Both the position numbers and the translations under genes were made by a program. Shown here piece after piece: positions 1 to 9,586 of a stretch of DNA of 64,000 nt. Origin of the DNA: Microbacterium pseudoresistens (lineage in GTDB: Bacteria > Actinomycetota > Actinomycetes > Actinomycetales > Microbacteriaceae); contig NZ_JACCBH010000001.1 of assembly GCF_013409745.1 (NCBI RefSeq), positions 1,054,001-1,118,000 on the forward strand, in the 5' to 3' direction. The notes beneath the pieces are model-generated. The model did not search any database and was not told the DNA's origin. It saw only the letters and a program-made list of their open reading frames with translations. The stretch's first letter is position 1, and every line of letters starts with the position of its first letter.

Positions 1-579
1 GGGGCGATCTGGGCATGGACGGGGAATCGCGGCGAGCGCGAACCGCAATGGCTCGCCGCTCTCCTGATCTGCGCGAGCACTTACATGATCGTGACCGGGA
101 TCGTGTACAACCTTCTCCTGCGCGGCATCGAACTCCCGCAGGGGTCGACCGTGCCGTGGTCGAACGAGGTGCTGCACGTCGTCATTCCGCTGATCATGCT
201 CGCCGATGTGCTGTTCGCACCGCACCGCCGCGCGCTGCCGTGGAATGCGATGCTGATCACCGTCGCGTTCCCGATCGTCTGGGCGGCGTACACGCTGATC
301 AGAGGGGAGCTCATCACCGCGCCGGCAACGGGGGAACCCTGGTGGTATCCGTATCCGTTCCTCGACCCGCACATCCAAGGGGGATACCTCGGCGTCGCGT
401 TGTACGTCGTCGGCATCGCCGTCGCGATCATCGGCGTCGCGGCACTCGTGATCCGGGTCGGTCGCCGGCGAGGGCTACGGATGGTCACGTCTGTGTCGGA
501 TGGAGGGTCCTCGTCCAGGTCGTCCGCTCCGGGATCACGGTCCGAGCAGCGCGAACGGCACGACCGCAACGCCATCTGA
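1..579 (+). CDS. Pr6Pr family membrane protein (5' truncated by window edge)
   Basis: The frame is open from base 1, so the N-terminus lies outside the window. An internal ATG at 85 is not the real start, because the codons before it (ending ICASTYM) align with the matching part of the paralogue at 11476-12210 (MACVATYM). Shared landmarks are TGIVYNLLLRGI, NEVLHVV, VLFAP and the strongly conserved PWWYPYPFLDPH. About four hydrophobic segments are visible, so this is an integral membrane protein of the Pr6Pr (FAR-17a/AIG1-like) family, whose bacterial function is unknown. The last 45 bases overlap the 3' end of the convergent ATPase gene, and the C-terminal 40 residues are Ser/Arg rich and unlike the paralogue, as if the tail was extended by reading into the neighbour. 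Confidence 0.85.
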   Translation, partial: GAIWAWTGNRGEREPQWLAALLICASTYMIVTGIVYNLLLRGIELPQGSTVPWSNEVLHVVIPLIMLADVLFAPHRRALPWNAMLITVAFPIVWAAYTLIRGELITAPATGEPWWYPYPFLDPHIQGGYLGVALYVVGIAVAIIGVAALVIRVGRRRGLRMVTSVSDGGSSSRSSAPGSRSEQRERHDRNAI

Positions 580-1803
580 CCGGCGATACGCACGGTTTCC
601 CGTCGTCACGACGATGGCGTCGACCAATCGGTCGCCCATCCGTTCGCGCAACCATTTCAGATGACGCACATCAGCGTCCGACACCGTGGCCGCGAGCTTG
701 ACTTCCATCGCGAGCACTCGCTGACCGCGCTCTGCGATCAGATCGATCTCGTGCGTGCCCTTCTGATCGCGGAAGTGACTCAAGCGAGCCTCGGCCGACT
801 GCACGTATGTCTGCATGCTGAGTGTCACGAGCCCCTCGAAGAGACGGCCGAGAGCGGCACCCTGCTGGGGTCCGATCATTTCGTGTGCGCGGATCGCAAG
901 CAGTGCGGATTCGTCCAGGTCCATGAGTCTGGCGGCCAGCGCAGGGTCAGCGAGGTGATGCTTCGATGCTTTGCTCACGCGGCCCAGGTCGACACCGAAC
1001 GGACGCCACGCTTCGACAGGATCGAGCAACCACAACTGGCTGAGCACGTCACGGTACGCGATGGTCGTGGGCTTGCTCGGCTTGTCGGAGTCTCCTACCG
1101 TGGCAGCATCCAGGATGCTCGTGTAACTCGCCGTCGAGCTCGTGGCTCCCGCATATGCGCGAAGCCAGGCTCGAAGAGCCGCGGGCGCGCGTACGCGATA
1201 CCCCTGCTCCACCATGTCGCGCTCGACGACGCGCGTCACATACCCGTCGAGCGCGAGGCGTCGAGCGCGTGCAGGAAGGTTGCGGATGCCGGGGAACCCG
1301 GACGAGACGATCTCTCGGACATAGTCGGGCAGTGTCCAATCCGTCTCGCCCGTAACGGACGCGTCTCCCTCCAGAAGGGCTCGCAGCGAGACTGTGGGGG
1401 TGTGCTCGATACGCTCCGCGAGGGCAAGCGGACGCATCCGAAGACGGGTGATGCGTCCCGCTCCTGAGTGCGTGGGCGACGAGACCGGCGCAGCGCTTCC
1501 TGCGAGAAGAAACTGCCCGCCGGAACTGTCACGATCCACGGCTCGCCGCACGAGATCCCATGTCTGCGGCAGACGCTGCCATTCATCGATGACCAGCGGT
1601 TTGGGTGCTCGTTCGACCAGAGTCGGGTCTGCGCTGAACTCTTCGATCTGCTCGGGACGGTCCAGAGCGACAACAGTTGCCGCCCGCCGACTCGCAGTAG
1701 CCGTCTTGCCGACCCCTTTGGGCCCGTCAAGGCTTATCGCGGCCAGGGCCGGAAACACTTCGTCGAGTTCATCGTCGATGACGCGCCTTCGGTACGCAGA
1801 CAT
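535..1803 (-). CDS. AAA family ATPase with C-terminal DUF4143
   Basis: This 422-residue protein has a Walker A motif GPKGVGKT at residues 27-34 and a Walker B LVIDEW at about 70-75. A DUF4143 region follows in the C-terminal half. A nuclease-like pattern, EIDLIAERGQ followed by AMEVK, suggests the PD-(D/E)xK-type fold usual for this family. Such proteins are common in bacteria and archaea, often in mobile or defence-like settings, but their role is not established. The start ATG follows immediately on the third copy of a 23-bp tandem repeat, with no ribosome binding site, so the mRNA may be leaderless or nearly so. The 3' end overlaps the Pr6Pr gene convergently by 45 bases. It looks intact. 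Confidence 0.85.
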   Translation of the reverse strand: MSAYRRRVIDDELDEVFPALAAISLDGPKGVGKTATASRRAATVVALDRPEQIEEFSADPTLVERAPKPLVIDEWQRLPQTWDLVRRAVDRDSSGGQFLLAGSAAPVSSPTHSGAGRITRLRMRPLALAERIEHTPTVSLRALLEGDASVTGETDWTLPDYVREIVSSGFPGIRNLPARARRLALDGYVTRVVERDMVEQGYRVRAPAALRAWLRAYAGATSSTASYTSILDAATVGDSDKPSKPTTIAYRDVLSQLWLLDPVEAWRPFGVDLGRVSKASKHHLADPALAARLMDLDESALLAIRAHEMIGPQQGAALGRLFEGLVTLSMQTYVQSAEARLSHFRDQKGTHEIDLIAERGQRVLAMEVKLAATVSDADVRHLKWLRERMGDRLVDAIVVTTGNRAYRRSDGVAVVPFALLGP

Positions 1804-1807
1804 GGAT

Positions 1808-1871
1808 CTACTTTATCAAAACCACCAGATCTACTTTACCAATCCCACTCGTGCTACTTTACCAATCCCAC
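1808..1871 (-). repeat. Three tandem 23-bp-period repeats upstream of the AAA/DUF4143 gene
   Basis: Reading the minus strand, two identical 18-base copies of GTGGGATTGGTAAAGTAG lie at 1854-1871 and 1831-1848, and a degenerate third copy (GTGGTTTTGATAAAGTAG) at 1808-1825. The starts are exactly 23 bases apart. The copy nearest the gene ends 4 bases before the ATG. The regular spacing of about two helical turns and the AT-rich TAAAGTAG core in very GC-rich DNA suggest a regulator binding array overlapping the promoter of the ATPase gene, possibly autoregulatory. That role is inferred; the repeats themselves are plain in the sequence. Confidence 0.8.
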
Positions 1872-2005
1872 CAAGGCGATAGGGGTGGCCGTCCTGCGGA
1901 ATGACCTCGGTCACCTCCGATGAACGCGCGAAGGCAGGTCATGAACGAGCTGCGCAGCCTCGTCAGCTCGTTCCACCGCGCAGCATCGATCGGTAGGGTG
2001 AAGGC

Positions 2006-2911
2006 ATGCGTGCGGCCGGAGCGGAGGGTGCGGGCGCCCTGCGACGCGATCGGCGTGCACAGGGTGTATCGGACGATAGCGGCGCGCTGCCCAGCGCGGC
2101 ACCGGTCGAAACGGCCGGAGCAGGGATCGCCTCCGTCGACGGTCCTCGGGGGAGCACCATCCTCATCGCTGCGGCCATCGGCGCCTTCCTGACGATCACG
2201 GGGTGCGTGCTCGCCGTGCTCTCTCCGCCGGCCTCAGGGACGCAGGCCGCCGGGCCCGCCCCGGCCGGGGTGCGGACGATCCTCGACGACGCGGACTGCA
2301 CGATGTCTCCGAGCCCGGAAGAAGAACGGGCGCATGCCGGATGCCGGAGCGATGACGACCGCGCGGCCCCGGAGACGCGCACGCCGACGCCCGCGCCGCC
2401 GGCCGGCACCGATCCGTCCACACCGGCCCCATCCGCACCCAGCCCGTCCGCACCCGGGGAGCGCCCGACGGCCCCGGGTCCCGACCCCTCCGGCGTGCCC
2501 GACCCCGAGTCGCCCGATCCCGCCGCACCCGACCCGATCGGCGCTCCCGATCCGGTGGTCGTTCCCCCGCCGGCACCCGCCCCTGACCCCGTCGGCGTGC
2601 CCGATCCTCCCGTCGTGGTGTTCCAGCCGCTCGCCTTCACGGGACTCACCGAGCATCACACGATCACTCTGCTCGGCATCCGGATCCTCAGCGGATACAC
2701 GCTGTCACTCTCCGGGCATCCAGGATCCACGGCGACCGTCTGGTACGGCGGCGCGCGCGCCGGCTCGGTCACCTTCTCCTCGGCCGGAACCGCGTCGCTC
2801 ACCCTCGGAGGCTCGCTGCTCGACCTTGGTCTGGGCAATCCGACCATCCGCGCCGCCTACTCCGACGGCACCCCGGGAAGCGAGATCTCTCAGCCGCGCG
2901 ACTCGATCTGA
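2006..2911 (+). CDS. Membrane-anchored proline-rich protein
   Basis: A 301-residue protein of unknown function. Residues 1-48 are a cytoplasmic Arg/Ala-rich segment, residues about 50-73 form one hydrophobic helix (ILIAAAIGAFLTITGCVLAV), and a long Pro/Asp/Ala linker with repeated PDP units runs from about 105 to 205. The C-terminal 90 residues are Gly/Thr/Ser rich with alternating hydrophobic residues, as in a small beta domain exposed outside the cell. The ATG is preceded by GGTGAAGG at short spacing. The 3' end overlaps the convergent aldo/keto reductase gene by 22 bases. I do not recognise the C-terminal domain. Confidence 0.7.
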   Translation: MRAAGAEGAGALRRDRRAQGVSDDSGALPSAAPVETAGAGIASVDGPRGSTILIAAAIGAFLTITGCVLAVLSPPASGTQAAGPAPAGVRTILDDADCTMSPSPEEERAHAGCRSDDDRAAPETRTPTPAPPAGTDPSTPAPSAPSPSAPGERPTAPGPDPSGVPDPESPDPAAPDPIGAPDPVVVPPPAPAPDPVGVPDPPVVVFQPLAFTGLTEHHTITLLGIRILSGYTLSLSGHPGSTATVWYGGARAGSVTFSSAGTASLTLGGSLLDLGLGNPTIRAAYSDGTPGSEISQPRDSI

Positions 2912-3945
2912 CGCCGGCGAGCATCTCGTCTCACGCCCTGCTCCCGATGCAGAGACGTGCGCTTATCGCGGGTGCGCGCGCCGACCACCTGCTCGGCCAA
3001 GGCGTCGAGTCGGGCGACGATCGCAGATTCCAGTTCGACGCCGACGGCGCCGAGATTGTCGTCGACGTGCGCCGCACGCCGCGATCCCGGAATGGGAACC
3101 ACGGTCGCGCCGTACTCGCGGCCCTTCGCCACCAGCCAGGCGAGCGCGAGCTGCGCGGGGCTCAGCCCGGCCTCCTCGGCGAGGGCGCGGTGCTCGGCGA
3201 GCAGCGGGGCGTTGGCGGCGAGCGCCTCGGGCGCGAAGCGCGGGAAGCTGCGGCGCACATCGCCCTCCCCCACCTCGGCGGGGTCGAAGCGGCCCGTGAG
3301 CCATTTCCGGCCGACCGGCGCGTAGGGCACGACGCCGATGCCCAGTTCTGCGGCGGTGGGCACGACATGCGCCTCCACGTCGCGGCTGAGCACGCTCCAC
3401 TCGCTCTGCACGGCGGCGATCGGATGCACGGCGTGCGCCCGGCGCAGCTCGTCGCCCGTGGGCTCGGAGACGCCGATGTGGTGCACCTTGCCCTCCTGCA
3501 CGAGCTCGGCGAGGGTGCCGATGGAGTCCTCGATCGGCACCTCCGGGTCGACGCGGTGCAGGTAGTAGAGGTCGAGACGATCGGTGCCGAGGCGGCCCAG
3601 GCTCAGGTCGATCTGCTCGCGGATGTGCGCGCGGTCGCCGCGCAGCTCACGCCGCCCTGCCGACCCGCTGCCGGGCACGATGCCCGCCTTGCTCACCAGC
3701 TGCACCTCGTCGCGGCGGGTGCGCAGCAGGCCCGAGATGATTCGCTCGCTGCGCCCGGAGCCGTAGATGTTCGCGGAGTCGATGAAGGTCACCCCGCGGT
3801 CCACGGCGTGCACGAGGGTGGCGTACGCGGTGGCGTCGTCGACCACGCCGTAGGCATCGGACAGCGACATCGCGCCGTACCCCTGCGGCGAGACCCGCAG
3901 ACCGTCGCCGAGATGGACAGTGTCGGTGAGGGATGCGGTGGTCAC
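2890..3945 (-). CDS. Aldo/keto reductase
   Basis: NADPH-dependent oxidoreductase of the aldo/keto reductase superfamily with a TIM barrel. The expected signature elements are present: GYGAMSLSDAYG near the start, FIDSANIYGSGRSE carrying the catalytic Asp and Tyr, VSKAG with the catalytic Lys, DLYYLHRVD, and VPIPGSRR in the cofactor region near the C-terminus. I chose the GTG at 3945 because it has GAGGGG just upstream; a longer frame to 3990 exists but has no such site. The substrate cannot be told from sequence. It stands alone, convergent with the proline-rich protein gene and divergent from the MoxR operon. Confidence 0.88.
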   Translation of the reverse strand: MTTASLTDTVHLGDGLRVSPQGYGAMSLSDAYGVVDDATAYATLVHAVDRGVTFIDSANIYGSGRSERIISGLLRTRRDEVQLVSKAGIVPGSGSAGRRELRGDRAHIREQIDLSLGRLGTDRLDLYYLHRVDPEVPIEDSIGTLAELVQEGKVHHIGVSEPTGDELRRAHAVHPIAAVQSEWSVLSRDVEAHVVPTAAELGIGVVPYAPVGRKWLTGRFDPAEVGEGDVRRSFPRFAPEALAANAPLLAEHRALAEEAGLSPAQLALAWLVAKGREYGATVVPIPGSRRAAHVDDNLGAVGVELESAIVARLDALAEQVVGARTRDKRTSLHREQGVRRDARRRQIESRG

Positions 3946-4084
3946 CCCCTCGAGGGTAGCCGGGGCGCACGGCTGGCAGACAGAGTGCACGGCGTGCGGA
4001 CAGGGAGCGCCGTGACCGTCGCGTTACGCTGGCGTGCGGGGGACGGTCGTGAGATCTCTCCCCGGCGCGACGGAGGAGACGACG

Positions 4085-5203
<1,119 letters not shown>

Positions 5204-5227
5204 CCGCCGCATCCGCACAGGACCTCC

Positions 5228-6118
5228 ATGCCGAGTCTGCTCACCCCGGTGAAGGGCAAGCTCTTCATCCATTCGTCGCGCCGGTCGACGCACGCGCTCG
5301 ACGGTGCGTACGCGTCGCTCATGCGCGGGCGCAGCCTCGACTTCGAAGACCTCCGCGCCTACGAGTACGGCGACCCGGTGCGCGACATCGACTGGAAGGC
5401 GACCGCCCGGTTCGACTCGCCCATGGTGCGACGGATGCGCGCCACGCGCATGCACACCGTGCTGTTCGCCGTCGACACGGGCGTGCCGATGACCGCGCTC
5501 GCGCACGACGAGCGACCCAAGAAGGAGCTCGCGATCCTCGCCGTGGGCGCGCTGGGCCTTCTGACCCTGCGCCACGGCGACGACTTCACCCTCGTGCACG
5601 GCGACGCCTCCGGCGTACGCCGCCGCCCGATCGGGCGCAGCGAGGGCGCGCTGGAGCACGCCCTGCGCACGATCGACGCCGCCGTCGACGCCGCATCGGC
5701 GCCCTCAGACCGCGACGCGCTGCTCTCGTTCGTGGCCCGTACGGTCACGCGGCGGATGATCGTGGTCGTCGTCACCGACGACGCCCCGCTCACCGACGAG
5801 AACGAGCGGCTGCTGAAGCGGCTGCGCGTGCAGCACGACGTGCTGTGGCTCACCCTGCACGACGCCGAGCCCGTGCTCGATCACCGCGCCCCCGACGTGC
5901 GGCGCGACGTGGGCACCTCCTGGGTCGTGCCCTCGTTCCTGCACGGCGACGCCGAGATCGCCGCGGCCCTGCACGAGGCCGACCGGGCGGATGCGCAGCA
6001 CCGCGCCGACGTGCTCGACCGGCTGGAGATCTCGCACGCGACCCTCGGCGCGCAGGACACGGCCGTGGGCGAGCTGCTGCGCATGCTGGATCGGAGGTCT
6101 CATGTCGGGGCCCGATGA
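5228..6118 (+). CDS. DUF58 domain-containing protein
   Basis: The 296-residue protein carries the DUF58 hallmark RAYEYGDPVRDIDWKATAR (about residues 46-64), followed by a degenerate VWA-like fold with VLFAVDTG at about 79-86. Unlike many DUF58 proteins it has no N-terminal membrane helices and is probably cytoplasmic. DUF58 proteins are the usual partners of MoxR ATPases. The 3' end overlaps the next gene by 17 bases, a sign of translational coupling. Function beyond the MoxR-VWA system is unknown. Confidence 0.9.
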   Translation: MPSLLTPVKGKLFIHSSRRSTHALDGAYASLMRGRSLDFEDLRAYEYGDPVRDIDWKATARFDSPMVRRMRATRMHTVLFAVDTGVPMTALAHDERPKKELAILAVGALGLLTLRHGDDFTLVHGDASGVRRRPIGRSEGALEHALRTIDAAVDAASAPSDRDALLSFVARTVTRRMIVVVVTDDAPLTDENERLLKRLRVQHDVLWLTLHDAEPVLDHRAPDVRRDVGTSWVVPSFLHGDAEIAAALHEADRADAQHRADVLDRLEISHATLGAQDTAVGELLRMLDRRSHVGAR

Positions 6119-6590
6119 GCTCTACCCGCCGGCGCAGTACGGGTGGGGGTGGATCCTGCTCGTGTTCGGCATCCTCGTGGCCATCGTGCTCGTGGTCGCC
6201 CTCGTGCTCCTGCTCACCCGCCGCCGGCGCGCCGCCGCCGAGCCCGCCCCGCCGCTGCCGTTCGAGCAGGGTGTGGTCGCCACCGATGTGCTGCGCGAGG
6301 AGTACCTCGCCGAGATCGCCCGCGTGGAGCAGTCGTACCGCGACGGCGGGATCGACGCGCGCAGGGCGAACCTCGAGCTCAGCCGCACCGTGCGCCGGTT
6401 CGTCAACGAGTACAGCGGGCTGGAGGCGCCCGTGCTCGCCCTCGATGACCTCGTGCGGCTCGGCGTGCAGCGCGCGCTCGTCGACGCCATCCGGCACAAC
6501 TACTATCCGAGCGTGTTCCGCCGCGGCGAGCCGTTGGATCCCGCATCCGGCGCCGACGCCGCCCGCACCGTGGTGACGACGTGGCGGTGA
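6102..6590 (+). CDS. Small single-pass membrane protein of the MoxR operon
   Basis: A 162-residue protein starting MSGPDELYPP, with one strong transmembrane helix at about residues 16-38 and a cytoplasmic helical domain containing a conserved-looking stretch ARRANLELSRTVRRFVNEYSG and ending near an NYYPSVF motif. The ATG at 6102 follows CGGAGG and lies within the end of the DUF58 gene. Its position between DUF58 and the first VWA protein matches the DUF4381-like small membrane subunit found in other MoxR operons, but similarity to that family is not clear by eye. Confidence 0.8.
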   Translation: MSGPDELYPPAQYGWGWILLVFGILVAIVLVVALVLLLTRRRRAAAEPAPPLPFEQGVVATDVLREEYLAEIARVEQSYRDGGIDARRANLELSRTVRRFVNEYSGLEAPVLALDDLVRLGVQRALVDAIRHNYYPSVFRRGEPLDPASGADAARTVVTTWR

Positions 6591-6594
6591 GGCG

Positions 6595-7581
6595 ATGACT
6601 CTGACCGCGCTGTGGATGCTGCTGGCCGCCGTCGGCGCAGCGATCGTCGCCGTGCTCGTCGGCCTGCTGCTCGGGCGACGCCGCGGCAGGGCGGATGCCG
6701 CGGTCGACGGTGCGCGCGTCGCCAGGGCCGAGCGCGTGCGCGCCCTCCCCGCCTTCGCCCGCGCGGTGCGTCGCCGCCAGGTCGCGCTGGCCGGCATCGT
6801 GGCGCTCGGCGTGCTCGGCGTCGTGCTCGGCGGGGTGATCGCCGCCCGGCCCATCGCCGCCGAGACCATCCAGCCCGAGAACGTCAACCGCGACATCATG
6901 CTGTGCCTCGACGTCTCGGGCTCGATGACCGACGTCGACCAGGAGATCGTGACGATCTTCGACGAGCTCGCCACCGGGTTCAAGGGCGAGCGGATCGGGC
7001 TGACCATCTTCAACAGCTCGCCGGTGCAGGTCTTCCCGCTCACCGACGACTACGACTTCGTGCGCGAGCACCTGCAGAGCATGGCCGAGAGCTTCGACTA
7101 CTCCCAGGCCGTGCCCGAGCACTGGGTCGGCACGCTCAACGGCCCCGGCGCCTCGCTCATCGGCGACGGCCTCACCGCCTGCGCGCTGCGCTTCGACCAC
7201 GACGACGAGGATCGGGGGCGGGCGATCATCCTCGCCACCGACAACGAGTTGAACGGATCGTCCATCCTCTCCCTCGAGCAGGCGGCGGCATACGCGGCGG
7301 GCAAGGGCATCCGGCTGTACACGATCAACCCGGTCGACGGGGTGAACGCCGCCCTCAGCGACGAGCTCACCAAGGCCGCCGTGCGCACCGGAGGCAAGGG
7401 CTTCAGCCTGCGCGCGACGACCACCGTGGGCGACATCGTCGACGAGGTGCAGTCGCTGGAGGCCACGGCGCTGCGCGGCGAGGCGCAGGTCGTGTGGAAC
7501 GACGTGCCCCAGCCCTGGATCGGCGCGCTGCTCGTCGTGGCGCTCGGGTTCATCCTGCTGCTGTGGAGGGTGCGCCTGTGA
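6595..7581 (+). CDS. VWA domain membrane protein (BatA-like)
   Basis: A 328-residue protein with a membrane helix at residues 4-27, a second at about 63-86, a VWA domain, and a final helix near the C-terminus (ALLVVALGFILLLW). The metal-ion-dependent adhesion site is canonical: D106-V-S108-G-S110. The layout matches BatA-type proteins of the MoxR-Bat systems, with the VWA domain on one side of the membrane and ready to bind a MoxR-matured partner. It starts 4 bases after the preceding stop and its own stop overlaps the next GTG start (GTGA), so it is tightly coupled. Confidence 0.9.
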   Translation: MTLTALWMLLAAVGAAIVAVLVGLLLGRRRGRADAAVDGARVARAERVRALPAFARAVRRRQVALAGIVALGVLGVVLGGVIAARPIAAETIQPENVNRDIMLCLDVSGSMTDVDQEIVTIFDELATGFKGERIGLTIFNSSPVQVFPLTDDYDFVREHLQSMAESFDYSQAVPEHWVGTLNGPGASLIGDGLTACALRFDHDDEDRGRAIILATDNELNGSSILSLEQAAAYAAGKGIRLYTINPVDGVNAALSDELTKAAVRTGGKGFSLRATTTVGDIVDEVQSLEATALRGEAQVVWNDVPQPWIGALLVVALGFILLLWRVRL

Positions 7582-8831
7582 TCTTCCAACCCGTGCTGCA
7601 TCCGATGCTCGTGCTGGTGCTCGTCGTGCCGGCGCTCGCCGCCGCCGGATGGATGCTCGTGCGCGCCTGGCGCGGCCGCATCCGTCCGGGAGGAGAACGC
7701 AGCCTCGGGAGGACGGATGCCGCGCCAGACTCCTCCCAAACGCGCGTTCTCCGCCCGAACGAGGGGCGTGCAGCGGATGCGCGGGGCGCGGGGCCTGCGA
7801 TGTGGGCGCTGCGGGTCGTGCTCGTGCTCGCCTGCGGCCTGTTGCTGCTGCGCCCCGGCCTGCCCGGCGGGGAGATGCGGGCGTTGGCGACCGACACCGA
7901 CGTCGTCGTCGTGATCGACACGACCGCGAGCATGGTCGCCGAGGACTGGGCCGGCGAGCCGCGCATGGACGGCGTGCGCGACGACGTGCGCACGATCATC
8001 GAGACCTACCCCGGCGCGCGCTTCGCCCTCATCACCTTCGCCGCCTCGGCCGAGCTGCGCCTGCCCCTGACGACCGATGCGAGCGCCCTCGTCTCGGCCG
8101 TCGACGTGCTCATCCCCGAGGTCACGCGCCAGTCGCGGGGCAGCTCGATCGGCGTGGCCGCGCCGCTGCTGGCCGAGATTCTCGGGCGTGCGGCGGCATC
8201 CTCGCCCGAACGCGCCCGGATGGTGTTCTACCTCGGCGACGGCGAGCAGACCGTCTCGAGCAGCCCGGAGTCGTTCGCGGCGGCGTCCACGACCGTCGAC
8301 GGCGGCGGCGTGCTCGGCTACGGCACGGCCCAGGGCGGTCCGATGCGCGAGACGACCGGCGACCCCGACGACCGCGGCGACTACATCGAGTACCAGGGCG
8401 AACGGGCGCTGTCGGTCATCGACGAGGATGCGCTGCGCGCCATCGCCGACCAGCTCGGCGTGGACTACACGCACCGCACCGCCGACGACACGGTCGCGCT
8501 CCCCGAGGCGCCCGCGACCACGACCGCCTACCGGGAGGACGGCACGACGCGGCACGTGAACGACCTGTCGTGGATCCTCGCCCTCGTGATCGTCATCCTG
8601 CTGTGCCTCGAGATCGCCCGAGCGAGCATGCTCATCGCCCGGATGCGCGGCCTCGCCGTGCGCGCGCCGCTCCCGTCTGGCGCGGCCTCACCACCGGCCT
8701 GGTCCTCCACCTCGCCCCCGGCCTCACCCCCCGGCGTGTCCGCGAAACGACGACTCCCTTCCGAGACGACGGAGGATTCGCACGGTCTCGGGACGCGGTC
8801 GTCGTCTCGCGGGGAAGGGGGGACGCCGTGA
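7578..8831 (+). CDS. Second VWA domain membrane protein, noncanonical MIDAS (BatB-like)
   Basis: GTG start inside the previous stop codon. Helices lie at about residues 8-28 and 75-92, then a VWA domain, then a helix around 335-355 followed by a long Ser/Pro/Arg tail. The MIDAS reads D114-T-T116-A-S118, so Thr replaces the first Ser of DxSxS. Two stretches look foreign: residues about 37-75, between the first two helices, and the last 50 residues. Each coincides with a palindromic DNA element (7692-7752 and 8740-8812), and both stay in frame. Together with the neighbouring VWA protein it probably forms the membrane part of the Bat-like complex. Confidence 0.88.
   Translation: MIFQPVLHPMLVLVLVVPALAAAGWMLVRAWRGRIRPGGERSLGRTDAAPDSSQTRVLRPNEGRAADARGAGPAMWALRVVLVLACGLLLLRPGLPGGEMRALATDTDVVVVIDTTASMVAEDWAGEPRMDGVRDDVRTIIETYPGARFALITFAASAELRLPLTTDASALVSAVDVLIPEVTRQSRGSSIGVAAPLLAEILGRAAASSPERARMVFYLGDGEQTVSSSPESFAAASTTVDGGGVLGYGTAQGGPMRETTGDPDDRGDYIEYQGERALSVIDEDALRAIADQLGVDYTHRTADDTVALPEAPATTTAYREDGTTRHVNDLSWILALVIVILLCLEIARASMLIARMRGLAVRAPLPSGAASPPAWSSTSPPASPPGVSAKRRLPSETTEDSHGLGTRSSSRGEGGTP
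7692..7752. repeat. Palindromic element inside the second VWA gene (N-terminal linker)
   Basis: Outer arms GGAGAACGC (7692-7700) and GCGTTCTCC (7744-7752) are perfect complements, as are inner arms GGGAGGA (7707-7713) and TCCTCCC (7731-7737). The two pairs are separated by 6 unmatched bases on each side, so the whole 61-base unit is symmetric. It encodes part of a low-complexity linker between two membrane helices. Such a symmetric unit inside a gene suggests insertion of a REP-like element that was tolerated in frame. Confidence 0.65.
8740..8812. repeat. Palindromic element inside the second VWA gene (C-terminal tail)
   Basis: The left arm CCGCGAAACGACGAC (8740-8754) pairs with GTCGTCGTCTCGCGG (8798-8812) at 14 of 15 positions, around a loop that has further partial symmetry (CCGAGACGACGG and CGGTCTCGGGA). 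It lies in the coding region for the disordered C-terminal tail, ending about 20 bases before the stop. The sequence differs from the element at 7692-7752 but has the same kind of structure. Confidence 0.65.
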
Positions 8832-9586
8832 GCACCGACGCACGCACGGCCGCCGAGGCGCTCATCGCCGCGAACCGCACGCGGCGGCGCATCCGGCTCT
8901 GGATCGGGATCGCGCTGGCGCCGTTCCTCCTCGCCGCACTGCTGCTGAGCGGCAAGCTGCTGAGCATGTACGCCTTCGCGTACCAGTCGATCTCGTCGTA
9001 CGTGGCGGGCGATCATTCCGGATCGATCCGCGCGGCCGAGGGCCTGCAGCCTTTCAACTGGTTCGAGCCGTACAAGGCCCCCTACGACCTCGGCGTGGGG
9101 CTGGCGGCGTCGGGCCGGCTCGACGAGGCCGAAGCCCGATTCGAGGATGCGCTCGCGCTCGCGCACGGCACCGAGGTGTGCGCCGTGCGCATCAACCTCG
9201 CGCTCGTGCTGGAGTGGCAGGGCGATGCCGCCGTGCAGGATGGCGATCCCGTGCGCGCGCAGGAGCTGTACGGCCGCGCGCTGGTGATCACCGCCGAGAC
9301 GCCCGATGAGTGCCGCGATGACCAGGCGCAGGAGGACTCGCCGGATCCGAACCGCGACATGAGCGACACGCTCGACGAGCAGCAGCAGCGCCTGCAGGAG
9401 AAGCAGCAGCAGAGCAGTCAGGACCCCTCGCAACCGGATCCCGATGAGGAGGAGCCGCAGGATCAGCCGGATCAGTCCGACCTCGACGATCTCGAAGACC
9501 GCCTCAGGCAGGGCGAGCAGGAGCGTCAGCAGAACGAGCGCGACCAGAACGACGACGGCAGCGGGGGAACGGATCGGCCATGGTAG
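8828..9586 (+). CDS. TPR-like membrane protein with acidic Gln-rich tail
   Basis: GTG start overlapping the previous stop (GTGA). The 252-residue protein has one membrane helix at about residues 22-44, then a tetratricopeptide-like stretch (PYDLGVGLAASGRLDEAEARFEDAL, here split: GLAASGRLDEAEARFEDAL, followed by INLALVLEWQGDA and ELYGRAL). From about residue 170 it becomes a charged coiled-coil and Asp/Glu/Gln tail. The arrangement recalls the BatC/BatE TPR proteins of MoxR-Bat operons, which is the likely role. The stop overlaps the next gene by 7 bases. Confidence 0.82.
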   Translation: MSTDARTAAEALIAANRTRRRIRLWIGIALAPFLLAALLLSGKLLSMYAFAYQSISSYVAGDHSGSIRAAEGLQPFNWFEPYKAPYDLGVGLAASGRLDEAEARFEDALALAHGTEVCAVRINLALVLEWQGDAAVQDGDPVRAQELYGRALVITAETPDECRDDQAQEDSPDPNRDMSDTLDEQQQRLQEKQQQSSQDPSQPDPDEEEPQDQPDQSDLDDLEDRLRQGEQERQQNERDQNDDGSGGTDRPW

